From: Halapricum hydrolyticum
GTDB lineage: Archaea; Halobacteriota; Halobacteria; Halobacteriales; Haloarculaceae
NCBI RefSeq assembly: GCF_025517535.1
Contig: NZ_JAOPKC010000006.1
Location: 90,992-154,991 of the forward strand
Reading direction: 5' to 3'
Length of the DNA: 64,000 nucleotides
Shown here: piece by piece, positions 25,128 through 33,862 of the stretch
How positions within the stretch are numbered: the first letter of the stretch is position 1
Layout of the letters: the number at the start of each line of letters is the position of its first letter
The notes under the pieces: generated by a model
Told to the model about the DNA's origin: nothing
The model's input: the letters and a program-made list of their open reading frames with translations, nothing else
The model's database searches: none
Translations under genes and position numbers: made by a program

Positions 25128-26630
25128 ATGTCAGCGGACACACCACAGGCATACGACGACCTTCTCGAAGCGTATCGTCGGGTCAGCAATCTCGAATCTG
25201 CCGTCGGCGTCCTCTCCTGGGACCAGCAGGTGACGATGCCGGACGGCGGCGCGCCGGCACGGAGCCGACAGCTGTCGACGCTGTCCGGACTCCGACACGA
25301 ACTGCTGACCGACGACGAGGTCGCCGACGCGCTCGACGCCGCCGCCGAAGCCGACCTGAACGACGAACAGCAGGCAGTCGTCCGCGAGATACGGCGCGAA
25401 CACGAGCGCGCCGCGGCGGTTCCCCGGGAGCTGATCGAGCAGATAAGCGCGAAGTCCTCCGAAGCACTCGAAGTCTGGGAGTCCGCGAAGGCCGAGTCGG
25501 ACTTCTCGCAGTTCGCGCCCATACTGGAGGAACTGGTCGAGCTGCGCCGCGAGTACGCCGCCGAGATCGATCCCGATCGCGACCCCTACGCCGTCCTCTT
25601 CGAGGAGTACGAGCCCTATCTCGGACTGGAGACGGCCGAGGAAGTGCTCGAACAGCTCCGCGAGGAACTCGTCCCGCTGATCGACGCCGTCGGCGACAGC
25701 GACGTCACGCTCCCGGATCCGTTCGCGGACGGGACGTACTCCGAGCAGGCACAGGAAGAGCTCTCGCGAGAGATCCTCACCGATCTGGGATACGACTGGG
25801 AGCGCGGGCGACTGGACACCTCGAGCCATCCGTTCACCTCGGGCAACCAGTTCGACTGCCGGGTCACTACACGATTCCTCGAAGACGATCCGCTGAGCGC
25901 GCTCACGGCGACGATCCACGAGTTCGGTCACGCCTTCTACAGCCTCGGCCTTCCGCAGGAAGAGTACGGGACGCCGCTGGGGTCGTCACGCAACCTCAGC
26001 GTCCACGAGTCCCAGTCGCGCCTCTGGGAGAACCACGTCGGCCGCAGCCGCCCGTTCTGGGAGCTGATCGAAGAGGACGTTCGCGGGGCCTTCGACGGGC
26101 TCGAGGATGTCGACGGAGAGGCGTTCTACCGGGCCGCGAACCGCGTCTACGACGACAACCTCATCCGCGTCGACGCGGACGAGCTTACCTATCACATGCA
26201 CATCGTCGTCCGCTTCGAGATCGAGCGCGACCTCGTCAACGGCGACCTGGACGTCGAAGACGTCCCCGAGGTGTGGAACGACAAGTACGAGCAGTACCTG
26301 GGTGTCCGGCCCGAAAACGACGCCGAGGGAGCGCTGCAGGACATCCACTGGAGCCACGGCAACTTCGGGTACTTCCCGACGTACACGCTGGGCAGCGTCA
26401 TGGCGGCCCAGCTCTACGCGGCTGCAGAGGACGACCTCGGCGACCTGGACGAGGCGATCCACGAAGGCGAGTTCGAGGACCTCCAGACGTGGCTCCGAGA
26501 GAACGTCCACCGCCACGGTGCGCGGTACACGACAGATGAACTCGTTGAACTCGCGACCGGCGAGTCCTACACCGCCGATTACTTCCTTGACTACGTGACA
26601 GAGAAGTACAGCGAGCTGTACGAGCTGTGA
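25128..26630 (+). CDS. M32-family metallocarboxypeptidase (carboxypeptidase Taq type)
   Basis: The 500-residue enzyme removes C-terminal residues from peptides. It has the HEXXH zinc motif in ATIHEFGHAFYSLG (about residue 265) with the downstream Glu in SVHESQSRLWEN. Family motifs near the start (LSWDQQVTMP) and near the end (DIHWSHGNFGYFPTYTLG) are conserved. ATG 25128 lies 37 bp after the M20 gene, so the two peptidase genes are probably cotranscribed and serve peptide turnover. Confidence 0.95.
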   Translation: MSADTPQAYDDLLEAYRRVSNLESAVGVLSWDQQVTMPDGGAPARSRQLSTLSGLRHELLTDDEVADALDAAAEADLNDEQQAVVREIRREHERAAAVPRELIEQISAKSSEALEVWESAKAESDFSQFAPILEELVELRREYAAEIDPDRDPYAVLFEEYEPYLGLETAEEVLEQLREELVPLIDAVGDSDVTLPDPFADGTYSEQAQEELSREILTDLGYDWERGRLDTSSHPFTSGNQFDCRVTTRFLEDDPLSALTATIHEFGHAFYSLGLPQEEYGTPLGSSRNLSVHESQSRLWENHVGRSRPFWELIEEDVRGAFDGLEDVDGEAFYRAANRVYDDNLIRVDADELTYHMHIVVRFEIERDLVNGDLDVEDVPEVWNDKYEQYLGVRPENDAEGALQDIHWSHGNFGYFPTYTLGSVMAAQLYAAAEDDLGDLDEAIHEGEFEDLQTWLRENVHRHGARYTTDELVELATGESYTADYFLDYVTEKYSELYEL

Positions 26631-26729
26631 TTCGTCCCGAGGATCGGACCTGTTCGGTCTGAAAGCGGTCGATTTATAAGCTCCGGAAAGGCTGACGGAG
26701 ATTCCCTGAAACGTTCGTTCTTGGGCGAT

Positions 26730-26769
26730 CGAGACGGGTTCGACCTCGTCTCGTCTAGCAACTTTTAAC
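26730..26769 (+). promoter_or_regulatory. dnaK promoter with inverted repeat upstream of TATA
   Basis: CTTTTAAC at 26762-26769 lies 28-35 bp upstream of the dnaK ATG. Directly upstream is a perfect 7-bp inverted repeat, CGAGACG (26730-26736) and CGTCTCG (26747-26753), overlapping the expected TFB recognition region. It may bind a heat-shock regulator. Confidence 0.5.
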
Positions 26770-26796
26770 CGGGTCAGACGGGTAGGTATCGCCAAC

Positions 26797-28707
26797 ATGG
26801 CGAGTAACAAGATCCTCGGAATCGACCTGGGGACGACCAACTCTGCGTTTGCGGTGATGGAAGGGGCCGACCCGGAGATCATCGTCAACAGTGAAGGCGA
26901 ACGGACGACACCCTCCGTCGTCGCGTTCGACGACAGCGAACGACTGGTGGGCAAGCCGGCCAAGAACCAGGCCGTCAAGAACCCCGAGCAGACCATCCAG
27001 TCGATCAAGCGCCACATGGGCGAGGACGACTACACGGTCGAACTAGACGGCGAAGAGTACACGCCCGAGCAAGTCTCGGCGATGATCCTCCAGAAGATCA
27101 AACACGACGCCGAGGAGTACCTGGGCGACGAGATTGAGAAGGCCGTCATCACGGTCCCGGCGTACTTCAACGATCGACAGCGCCAGGCGACCAAAGACGC
27201 CGGCGAGATCGCCGGCTTCGAGGTCGAGCGGATCGTCAACGAGCCGACTGCGGCCTCGATGGCCTACGGACTGGACGACGAGTCCGACCAGACGGTACTC
27301 GTCTACGACCTCGGGGGCGGAACCTTCGACGTCTCTATCTTGGATCTCGGCGGCGGCGTCTACGAGGTCGTCGCCACGAACGGTGACAACGACCTCGGTG
27401 GCGATGACTGGGACCAGGCCATCATCGACTGGCTGGCCGACGAGTTCGAGGACGAACACGGCATCGACCTGACCGAGGACCGCCAGGCCCTCCAGCGGCT
27501 GAAAGACGCCGCCGAAGAGGCCAAGATCGAACTCTCCTCCCGGAAGGAAGCCGAGATCAACCTGCCGTTCATCACGGCGACTGACGACGGACCGGTCCAC
27601 CTCGAGAAGTCGCTCACGCGAGCGAAGTTCGAGAGCCTGACCGAGGACCTGGTCGAGCGGACGGTCGGCCCGACCGAGCAGGCGCTTGAAGACGCCGACT
27701 ACGGCAAAAGCGACATCGACGAAGTCCTGCTCGTCGGCGGATCGACCCGGATGCCGATGATCCAGGAGAAAGTCGAAGAGCTGACCGGCCAGGATCCCAA
27801 GAAGAACGTCAACCCCGACGAGGCCGTCGCACTTGGCGCGGCGATCCAGGGCGGCGTGCTGTCCGGTGACGTCGACGACATCGTTCTGCTGGACGTGACG
27901 CCCCTCTCGCTGGGTGTCGAGGTCAAGGGCGGACTGTTCGAGCGACTCATCGAGAAGAACACCACGATCCCGACCGAAGAGTCCAAGATCTTCACGACCG
28001 CCGCGGCCAACCAGACCCAGGTCCAGATCCGCGTCTTCCAGGGAGAACGCGAGATCGCGGAAGAGAACGAGCTGCTCGGGGAGTTCACGCTCGCAGGGAT
28101 CCCGCCGGCGCCCGCCGGCACCCCGCAGATCGAGGTGACGTTCTCCATCGACGAGAACGGGATCGTCAACGTCTCCGCCGAGGACAAGGGGTCGGGCAAC
28201 AAGGAAGACATCACCATCGAGGGCGGCGCTGGCCTGAGCGACGAGCAGATCGAGCAGATGCAAGAAGAGGCCGAGAAACACGCCGAAGAGGACGAACAGC
28301 GCCGCCAGCGCATCGAGGCGCGCAACGAGGCCGAGGCAACTGTCCGGCGCGCCGAGACCCTGCTGGAAGAAAACGAGGAAAACGTCGACGACGACCTCCG
28401 CGAATCCATCGAAGCCAAGATCGAAGACGTCCAGGAGACGCTCGAAGACGAGGACGCCGGGAAAGAGGACTACGAGGAAGTCACCGAGGCGCTGACCGAA
28501 GAGTTACAGGAGATCGGCAAGCAGATGTACCAGGAGCAGGCCCAGCAGGCTGCCGGCGGCGCGGGCGGCGCTGCGGGTGCCGGTCCTGGCGGTGCCGCAG
28601 GCGCTGGACCCGGCGGCGCGGCCGGTCCCGGTGCGGGTGCAGCCGGGCAGGGTGAGGAGTACGTCGACGCCGACTTCGAAGACGTCGACGAAGACGAAGA
28701 CGAGTAA
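26797..28707 (+). CDS. dnaK: Chaperone protein DnaK (Hsp70)
   Basis: The 636-residue ATP-dependent chaperone has DLGTTNSAFAVM (residues 7-18), the second phosphate motif VYDLGGGTFDVS (about 170), GGSTRMP (about 315), the interdomain linker VLLDVTPLSLGVE, a substrate domain and an alpha-helical lid. The C-terminus is a Gly/Ala/Pro-rich spacer followed by the acidic end EYVDADFEDVDEDEDE. It works with dnaJ at 21046-22188. The TATA box lies about 30 bp upstream of ATG, so the leader is very short. Confidence 0.98.
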   Translation: MASNKILGIDLGTTNSAFAVMEGADPEIIVNSEGERTTPSVVAFDDSERLVGKPAKNQAVKNPEQTIQSIKRHMGEDDYTVELDGEEYTPEQVSAMILQKIKHDAEEYLGDEIEKAVITVPAYFNDRQRQATKDAGEIAGFEVERIVNEPTAASMAYGLDDESDQTVLVYDLGGGTFDVSILDLGGGVYEVVATNGDNDLGGDDWDQAIIDWLADEFEDEHGIDLTEDRQALQRLKDAAEEAKIELSSRKEAEINLPFITATDDGPVHLEKSLTRAKFESLTEDLVERTVGPTEQALEDADYGKSDIDEVLLVGGSTRMPMIQEKVEELTGQDPKKNVNPDEAVALGAAIQGGVLSGDVDDIVLLDVTPLSLGVEVKGGLFERLIEKNTTIPTEESKIFTTAAANQTQVQIRVFQGEREIAEENELLGEFTLAGIPPAPAGTPQIEVTFSIDENGIVNVSAEDKGSGNKEDITIEGGAGLSDEQIEQMQEEAEKHAEEDEQRRQRIEARNEAEATVRRAETLLEENEENVDDDLRESIEAKIEDVQETLEDEDAGKEDYEEVTEALTEELQEIGKQMYQEQAQQAAGGAGGAAGAGPGGAAGAGPGGAAGPGAGAAGQGEEYVDADFEDVDEDEDE

Positions 28708-28721
28708 CGCGAGTCAAGTCT

Positions 28722-30080
28722 TCACGATCCAGTGTTTCGCTGCTTACGCGTCTGGCGTACCGATCGGCCGTAAGCGTACGCGAATCCGCCGGCCGTGCCG
28801 GCCACGAGCGCCCAGGGGACGTACACCAGCGGGAAGAGCATCTCCGCGTACCCACGGTACGGGCCAGTACCGACGACGATCAACAGCGGCGAGGCGACGA
28901 TGGTCCCGGCCAGCACGACCGTGGCGCGCTGCCGTTCGGCCAGCGCCAGCGGCAGAAACAGAAGCGGCACGAACAACCCGACGGTCCCTGCGTACACGAC
29001 CGCGCCCCGAGTATTCGCTCCGAGCCCCCAGACCCCCACGAGGAGCATCGTGACGGCGACTACGACACCCGTCTCGACGAGCCGACGCGTCGAGACGTCA
29101 GTTCGATCCACCAGCAGGTACTGCGCGACGACGGCGATCGGTATCGCGAGCGACGGAAGCCCCGAAACCACGCCCGCGAACAGCGTCTGAAAGAGGACAG
29201 CGTTTTCCGAACCGATCGAGACGCCCCCGGAAACCGGTGCGAGTAGCAGACTGGCGAGAGCGAGTCCAGCGCCAGTGCCGAGCAGACTCCGTGCCCGCCC
29301 GAAGCGTGACAGTCGGGCGAGGGTGTCCCCGTGACGGACCAGGATCACGACGAAGGCCGCGAGGATCGCGGCCGGGAACGGGGCGGGCCCGGGCACGGAA
29401 TCGAGCTTGAGCTGTGCGACGTCGGCCCAGATGCCGAGATTCGCGGCGGCAGTGGCTACGAGGCCGGAATCGGATCCGAAGACGAGATACCAGCCGCCGG
29501 AGATCGTTCGATCGAACCTGTCGCCGTGCACACCGGTCAACACGAGCGTCGTCTCGTTCGCGTCGATCCAGTCCCGATCGTCGACGAACGCCGATCGAAC
29601 CGGATCCCGGACGAGGACTGATTCCGGCGGGCCGCGGACGACGATCCGGTCGGCATTGACGCCGAACCACTCGGCGTCTCCACCGGTGTGAAAGTAATCG
29701 ACGACGAGGACGCCGCCCGCGCTGCGGTGCCCCATCCGTGCCCCTTCGTGTGACAGCTCGACGCCGTCCGGGGTCGAAGTCACCGACAGGGTCCGGACTG
29801 ACGATCCGTTCGGGGAGTCCGACAGTTCGCGGCGTGCCGCCGTCCGGATCGCTTCTGCGTCCGGTTGTCCGTCCAGTTCGAGCGTGACCGTCCAGCGACT
29901 GGCGCCGTCCTCGCCGATATCGATCACGACGGTCGAGTGCTCGACAGTGCTGTTTTCGACCACATCGTCCGTGCAGACGTCACAGAGCGGCGACGGGGGT
30001 GGTCGAGCGGCGACAGCACTACCCAGGAGCAGGAGTACTGTGACGACCGAAAGAGAGACCAGCACCTGACGGCGGCGCAT
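28722..30080 (-). CDS. Exported-domain plus seven-helix membrane protein, unknown function
   Basis: This 452-residue protein starts with a signal-like helix (MRRRQVLVSLSVVTVLLLLGSAVA), then an extracellular domain of about 200 residues with an N-terminal CDVC pair and several beta-strand segments. From about residue 230 there are about seven membrane helices and a basic C-terminal tail (RSVRQTRKQRNTGS). The layout is like haloarchaeal surface membrane proteins without assigned function. It is convergent with dnaK, 15 bp apart. Confidence 0.7.
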   Translation of the reverse strand: MRRRQVLVSLSVVTVLLLLGSAVAARPPPSPLCDVCTDDVVENSTVEHSTVVIDIGEDGASRWTVTLELDGQPDAEAIRTAARRELSDSPNGSSVRTLSVTSTPDGVELSHEGARMGHRSAGGVLVVDYFHTGGDAEWFGVNADRIVVRGPPESVLVRDPVRSAFVDDRDWIDANETTLVLTGVHGDRFDRTISGGWYLVFGSDSGLVATAAANLGIWADVAQLKLDSVPGPAPFPAAILAAFVVILVRHGDTLARLSRFGRARSLLGTGAGLALASLLLAPVSGGVSIGSENAVLFQTLFAGVVSGLPSLAIPIAVVAQYLLVDRTDVSTRRLVETGVVVAVTMLLVGVWGLGANTRGAVVYAGTVGLFVPLLFLPLALAERQRATVVLAGTIVASPLLIVVGTGPYRGYAEMLFPLVYVPWALVAGTAGGFAYAYGRSVRQTRKQRNTGS

Positions 30081-30154
30081 ATTCGTCTGGTGATAGTTAG
30101 ACTACATAATGGTGGGTGTTTCGTCAGCGAGTGACGGCGCGGACCGGGTCCCAG

Positions 30155-31219
30155 TCACAGATCCTGGCTGAGCGGTTCGTCGGCGATCTGCCGGCGCAGA
30201 CCACCGAGCGTTTCGGCGTCGAGCCCGCCAAGACAGGCCTCGATGACGGCACCGACCTCCTGGCGAGAGATCTTCACACCCTCCGGCCGAAGCACGTCCT
30301 CGGGCCGCGATTCGATCTCTCTGAGCGTGCCCACCGCGAGTAGGTACGGAATTGCCCACGCTGCAGTGCGGTTACCCGCTCGTTCGGGGACGTGTTCGAG
30401 CCAGGTCTGGGCGTCGTCGAGATAGTCACGTGCGTCCTCGATCGTGCGTCGAACGACCGTGACGACACCGTCGACGCTGTCCGGGTCGTCGAGGGCGCCC
30501 TGATCGACGTCTTCCGCCTCCAGCTCGTCGGCAGGCAGATAGACGTTGTCTTCCTCGTGGAAGTCCGCGCCGACGTCTTTGGCGATGTTCACGAGTTGCA
30601 GTGCGAGCCCGAACGCTTCGGCGTTCTCTTCCAGGGGCTCACAGGTCCCGGATGGCGTCTCCTCGCCACAGACGAGATTCGTCACGAGTTCGCCGACGGT
30701 TCCGGCGGCGTAGTGGCAGTACTCGTGGAGTTCCTGTCGAGCCTGCAGGCGCAGCCCGCCTTCGGAGGCATACCGCCTGACGAACGTCGCCATCCCACCG
30801 ACCAGCTCCCGAGCCGGTGGCCGGATCGCCTCGCGGATTCGCTCGGGCCGGGATTCGAACACCCGCAGGACGCGATCGGTCTGGGCGACGAGTTCCCAGT
30901 CTGCGCCCCCGTCGTCTGGGACCCACGCTGCGACGTCGTTTTCGAACGCTTCGACGGTCGTGGTATCTGCCGGATCGAGCACCGAATCGTACGTCTCCAG
31001 CAGCGCTGCCTTTTGCTCGGGGGGTATGTGACCTGCGTCCTCGATCGTATCCGGGACCCGACACAGGAGATATCCCACACAGATCGACGAAGCCATGGGC
31101 TCTTCGAGTACGTCGATCGTGATCGCAAAGGTTCTGGAGACGTCCTGGACGATCTCGTGACTCCAGGCGAGATCGCGCTCGATCGTCGCCGCGTCGGCGG
31201 TTTCCGAAGTATCGGCCAT
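30155..31219 (-). CDS. Squalene/phytoene synthase family protein
   Basis: Trans-isoprenyl diphosphate synthases of this class join two prenyl diphosphates head to head, giving squalene from farnesyl or phytoene from geranylgeranyl diphosphate. The 354-residue protein has the first Asp-rich motif DTIED (about residue 57) and the second, NIAKDVGADFHEED (about 213). The sequence around residues 20-60 (SRTFAITIDVLEEP) favours the squalene synthase branch over CrtB. A TTTTTAAC element lies about 25 bp upstream of ATG 31219. Confidence 0.82.
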   Translation of the reverse strand: MADTSETADAATIERDLAWSHEIVQDVSRTFAITIDVLEEPMASSICVGYLLCRVPDTIEDAGHIPPEQKAALLETYDSVLDPADTTTVEAFENDVAAWVPDDGGADWELVAQTDRVLRVFESRPERIREAIRPPARELVGGMATFVRRYASEGGLRLQARQELHEYCHYAAGTVGELVTNLVCGEETPSGTCEPLEENAEAFGLALQLVNIAKDVGADFHEEDNVYLPADELEAEDVDQGALDDPDSVDGVVTVVRRTIEDARDYLDDAQTWLEHVPERAGNRTAAWAIPYLLAVGTLREIESRPEDVLRPEGVKISRQEVGAVIEACLGGLDAETLGGLRRQIADEPLSQDL

Positions 31220-31392
31220 TTGCTGTATCGTTCGTTAGGGTTGGAGGTTAAAAACTCCGCCACATTCGCGACCAGAGTGCAGTCTACCCACGGTGGTCCG
31301 GCTCACCGCGGTCATACTGCCGGCCACAACAGTTCGAAATGATTCGCTACCCCGGAGTGGCGAATATCCTTACAAACGTACAGCCGGCAGTA

Positions 31393-32181
31393 TCAGTCCG
31401 TCCGCGGCAGTGCCAGCGCCCCGATACCCAGGGCGATCAGTGCCAGTCCGGTCAGAATCGCGAGGTTGACGAGCGGATCTTCCCCGCCGTAAGAGGCGAG
31501 CACGACGCCGTCGACGAGCGCGGGATTGTCGAACGTCGCCGCGCGCACGCCCCGGGAGAAATACGTCAGCGGCGACAGCTCCAGCAGGGGGTGGAACCAC
31601 TCGGGCAACAGCGACGGCGGGACGAACGTCTCCGAGAGGAACAACAGTGGGAGCGCGATCGCGTTGCTGGCCGCGATGACGCCGTCCTGTGACTCCGTGA
31701 TCGCCCCTAGCAGCGCACCGATCCCGCAGAACAGCGCCACACCGGCAGCGACGAACGGGACCAGAAGCGGCGACAGGACGATATCCGCGCCGGTGACCGC
31801 GAGCAACAGCCCGAGCAACAGCAGCGCGGCCAGGCCGATGACCGCGACGTTGACGACCGTCTGTGCGAGCAACCACTCCCAGCGCCGCAGCGGCGTGGTC
31901 GCCAGCTTCTCGAAGCGGTTGCCCTCGCGGTGGCGCGCCACCTCGCTGCCGACCCTGGACAGCGGTGTGAACAGCACGACGACAGCGAGATAACCCGGGA
32001 CGTAGTACCCGGGCGGTTCGGTGAAGAGCCCGCCACCGGTCGGCTGTGTCTCGACCAGCGCGCCGAAGATGAAGACGATCAGAAGCGGGAACAGGAAGGT
32101 GAAGAACACGGCCGTCCGCCGCCGGAGGAAAGACAGCGCCGCCGCCCGGGAGGAGGCACGGACTCGGCCGAGTCGGCTCAT
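31393..32181 (-). CDS. ABC-2 type transporter permease
   Basis: A 262-residue permease with six membrane helices. The first follows a basic entry (SRAAALSFLRRRTAVFF) and the loop RHREGNRFEKLATTPLRRWEWLL is the cytosolic coupling segment of ABC-2 permeases. Its ATG overlaps the stop codon of the ATPase gene by 4 bp, so the two proteins form one exporter. It is the last gene of the ctaB operon, which suggests a task in haem-copper oxidase assembly, though this is inference. Confidence 0.88.
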   Translation of the reverse strand: MSRLGRVRASSRAAALSFLRRRTAVFFTFLFPLLIVFIFGALVETQPTGGGLFTEPPGYYVPGYLAVVVLFTPLSRVGSEVARHREGNRFEKLATTPLRRWEWLLAQTVVNVAVIGLAALLLLGLLLAVTGADIVLSPLLVPFVAAGVALFCGIGALLGAITESQDGVIAASNAIALPLLFLSETFVPPSLLPEWFHPLLELSPLTYFSRGVRAATFDNPALVDGVVLASYGGEDPLVNLAILTGLALIALGIGALALPRTD

Positions 32182-33137
32182 CGCTCACCTCCGTCGGCCG
32201 CAACCGGACTCGCTGCCTCCAGTTCGGTCGGATCGAGCGGGTCACCGCCGTGGCCGACTGCCGTGCCGGTCAGTTCGAGATAGACGTCTTCCATGTCCGG
32301 TTCGCGCCAGGTCAGCGAGGCGGGGGTGATCCCCGAGTCGGTCAGCCGATCGACGACGGCACCGATCTCCGTCGGCGAGACGTCGTGCACGACGAGCCGT
32401 CCGTCGCTGCGGGTCGTCTCGAACCCGATCGACGGCGTTGTCTGGGGTTCCCCGTCGAGATCGATCACGAGCCGTGTCTGTCCGCCGTACTCGTCGATCA
32501 GCGCCTGTGGGGCGTCTAGCGCGAGCAGTTCGCCGTCCGAGAGCAGGCCGACCCGGTCGGCCAGCCGCTCGACCTCGGCCATGTAGTGGGTCGTCAGGAC
32601 GATCGTCGTCCCGGTGTCCGCGAGACCTTCGAGCAGCCGCCAGACCGCCCGGCGGCCCGCAGGGTCGATCCCGGTCGTCGGTTCGTCCAGCACGAGCAGA
32701 TCGGGATCGTTGACCAGCGCCGTCCCGACACAGACCCGACGCTGCTGGCCGCCCGAGAGGTCCTCGTAGGCCGTTCCGGTTGCGTCTTCGAGACCGACGT
32801 CCGAGAGCACGGCCGCGACGTCGCGCGTGTGGTCGTAGAGACCGGCGTAGTACTCGATCAGCTCTCGTGCGGTCAGCCGAGCTGGCGGGTCGAACGACTG
32901 CGGGAGCAGACCGATCCGCGATCGATTGACCGTTCGGGACGATTCACCGAACAGTTCGACCGCCCCTTCAGCGTCTGTCGTGCCCGTCAGCGCACGGACG
33001 AGCGTCGTCTTGCCGGCGCCGTTGGGTCCGACGAGTCCCAGCACCTCGCCCTCGCCGACCGAAAGCGAGACGCCCGCGAGTGCGACCGTGTCGCCGTAGG
33101 TGCGGGCGAGATCCCGCGCGACGAGTACGTCAGTCAT
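32178..33137 (-). CDS. ABC transporter ATP-binding protein of the ctaB cluster
   Basis: A 319-residue ATPase with Walker A GPNGAGKTTLV (about residue 37), signature LSGGQQRRV, Walker B LLVLDEPTTGIDP and the switch His in LTTHYMAE. A C-terminal extension of about 90 residues (DUF4162-like, ending VYLELTGTAVG) is common in DRA-type exporters. The start at 33137 is chosen because the longer frame to 33164 adds only MPRVPREGC. It overlaps the permease and stands 52 bp after the DUF7546 gene. Confidence 0.92.
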   Translation of the reverse strand: MTDVLVARDLARTYGDTVALAGVSLSVGEGEVLGLVGPNGAGKTTLVRALTGTTDAEGAVELFGESSRTVNRSRIGLLPQSFDPPARLTARELIEYYAGLYDHTRDVAAVLSDVGLEDATGTAYEDLSGGQQRRVCVGTALVNDPDLLVLDEPTTGIDPAGRRAVWRLLEGLADTGTTIVLTTHYMAEVERLADRVGLLSDGELLALDAPQALIDEYGGQTRLVIDLDGEPQTTPSIGFETTRSDGRLVVHDVSPTEIGAVVDRLTDSGITPASLTWREPDMEDVYLELTGTAVGHGGDPLDPTELEAASPVAADGGER

Positions 33138-33189
33138 ACACCCCTCTCGGGGCACGCGCGGCAAAGCCGGTTCGGTTCCGGCATGGCCG

Positions 33190-33861
33190 TCACGCCGTCG
33201 GGCGCCAGTACAGCAACCCGACAGTGACGACGAACACGGCGACCGAGAGGTCGTACCCGCCGGCGTACACCGCGCTGGCGATCGCCGCCCCGCCGCCGAT
33301 CGTCCCGGTGACGAGGGCGGCGACGATCGGCCACGTGCAGGAAATACACGAGAATAGCCCGAGAACGCCCGTTATCGCCGATCCGGCTGCGTCGATGATC
33401 GTCGCGTAGACCAGATACGTCAGCGCCAGATAGCCGACCAGCTTGTAGGGAATCACGGTGAGCTTGAGCAGGCTCCCGTCGTACAGCACGGCCGGACTGA
33501 ATCCGGGTGGCGTCCCGAGGGCGAGATTCGGCGCAACCGCGTGATGGGTTGCGGGCCCGACGAGCCCGCCGACAGACGCCAGAAGCAGGAAGTAACCCGT
33601 CGCGAGCGCGCCGGCGAGGTAGCGTCGGCGCGGTGGGGCCGGTGCGGGGGTAGTCCGCCAGAGCGCCCACAGTCCGACGTTGATCCAGACGAACGGATAG
33701 AGCACGTAGCGCGCCCCGAGCAGCGAATCGAACTGCGGCTGGGCGGTCACGAACCACAGCCACAGCACCAGGAGTTCGGCGTTGACGACGAGCAGTGCCC
33801 AGCGCGCGGTCTCGTGGGTCGGGCGCAGGCGGGTCGCCCAGGCGGTCGCGTTCGAGGCCAT
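33190..33861 (-). CDS. DUF7546-like membrane protein of the ctaB operon
   Basis: A 223-residue protein with about six to seven helices. The SCISCTWP pair of cysteines near residue 173 is striking and could bind copper or undergo thiol exchange. Its ATG lies one base after the ctaB stop codon, so it is cotranscribed and probably coupled. Family DUF7546 members regularly accompany ctaB in haloarchaea as far as I recall. The role in oxidase assembly is inferred from position only. Confidence 0.7.
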   Translation of the reverse strand: MASNATAWATRLRPTHETARWALLVVNAELLVLWLWFVTAQPQFDSLLGARYVLYPFVWINVGLWALWRTTPAPAPPRRRYLAGALATGYFLLLASVGGLVGPATHHAVAPNLALGTPPGFSPAVLYDGSLLKLTVIPYKLVGYLALTYLVYATIIDAAGSAITGVLGLFSCISCTWPIVAALVTGTIGGGAAIASAVYAGGYDLSVAVFVVTVGLLYWRPTA

Positions 33862-33862
33862 C

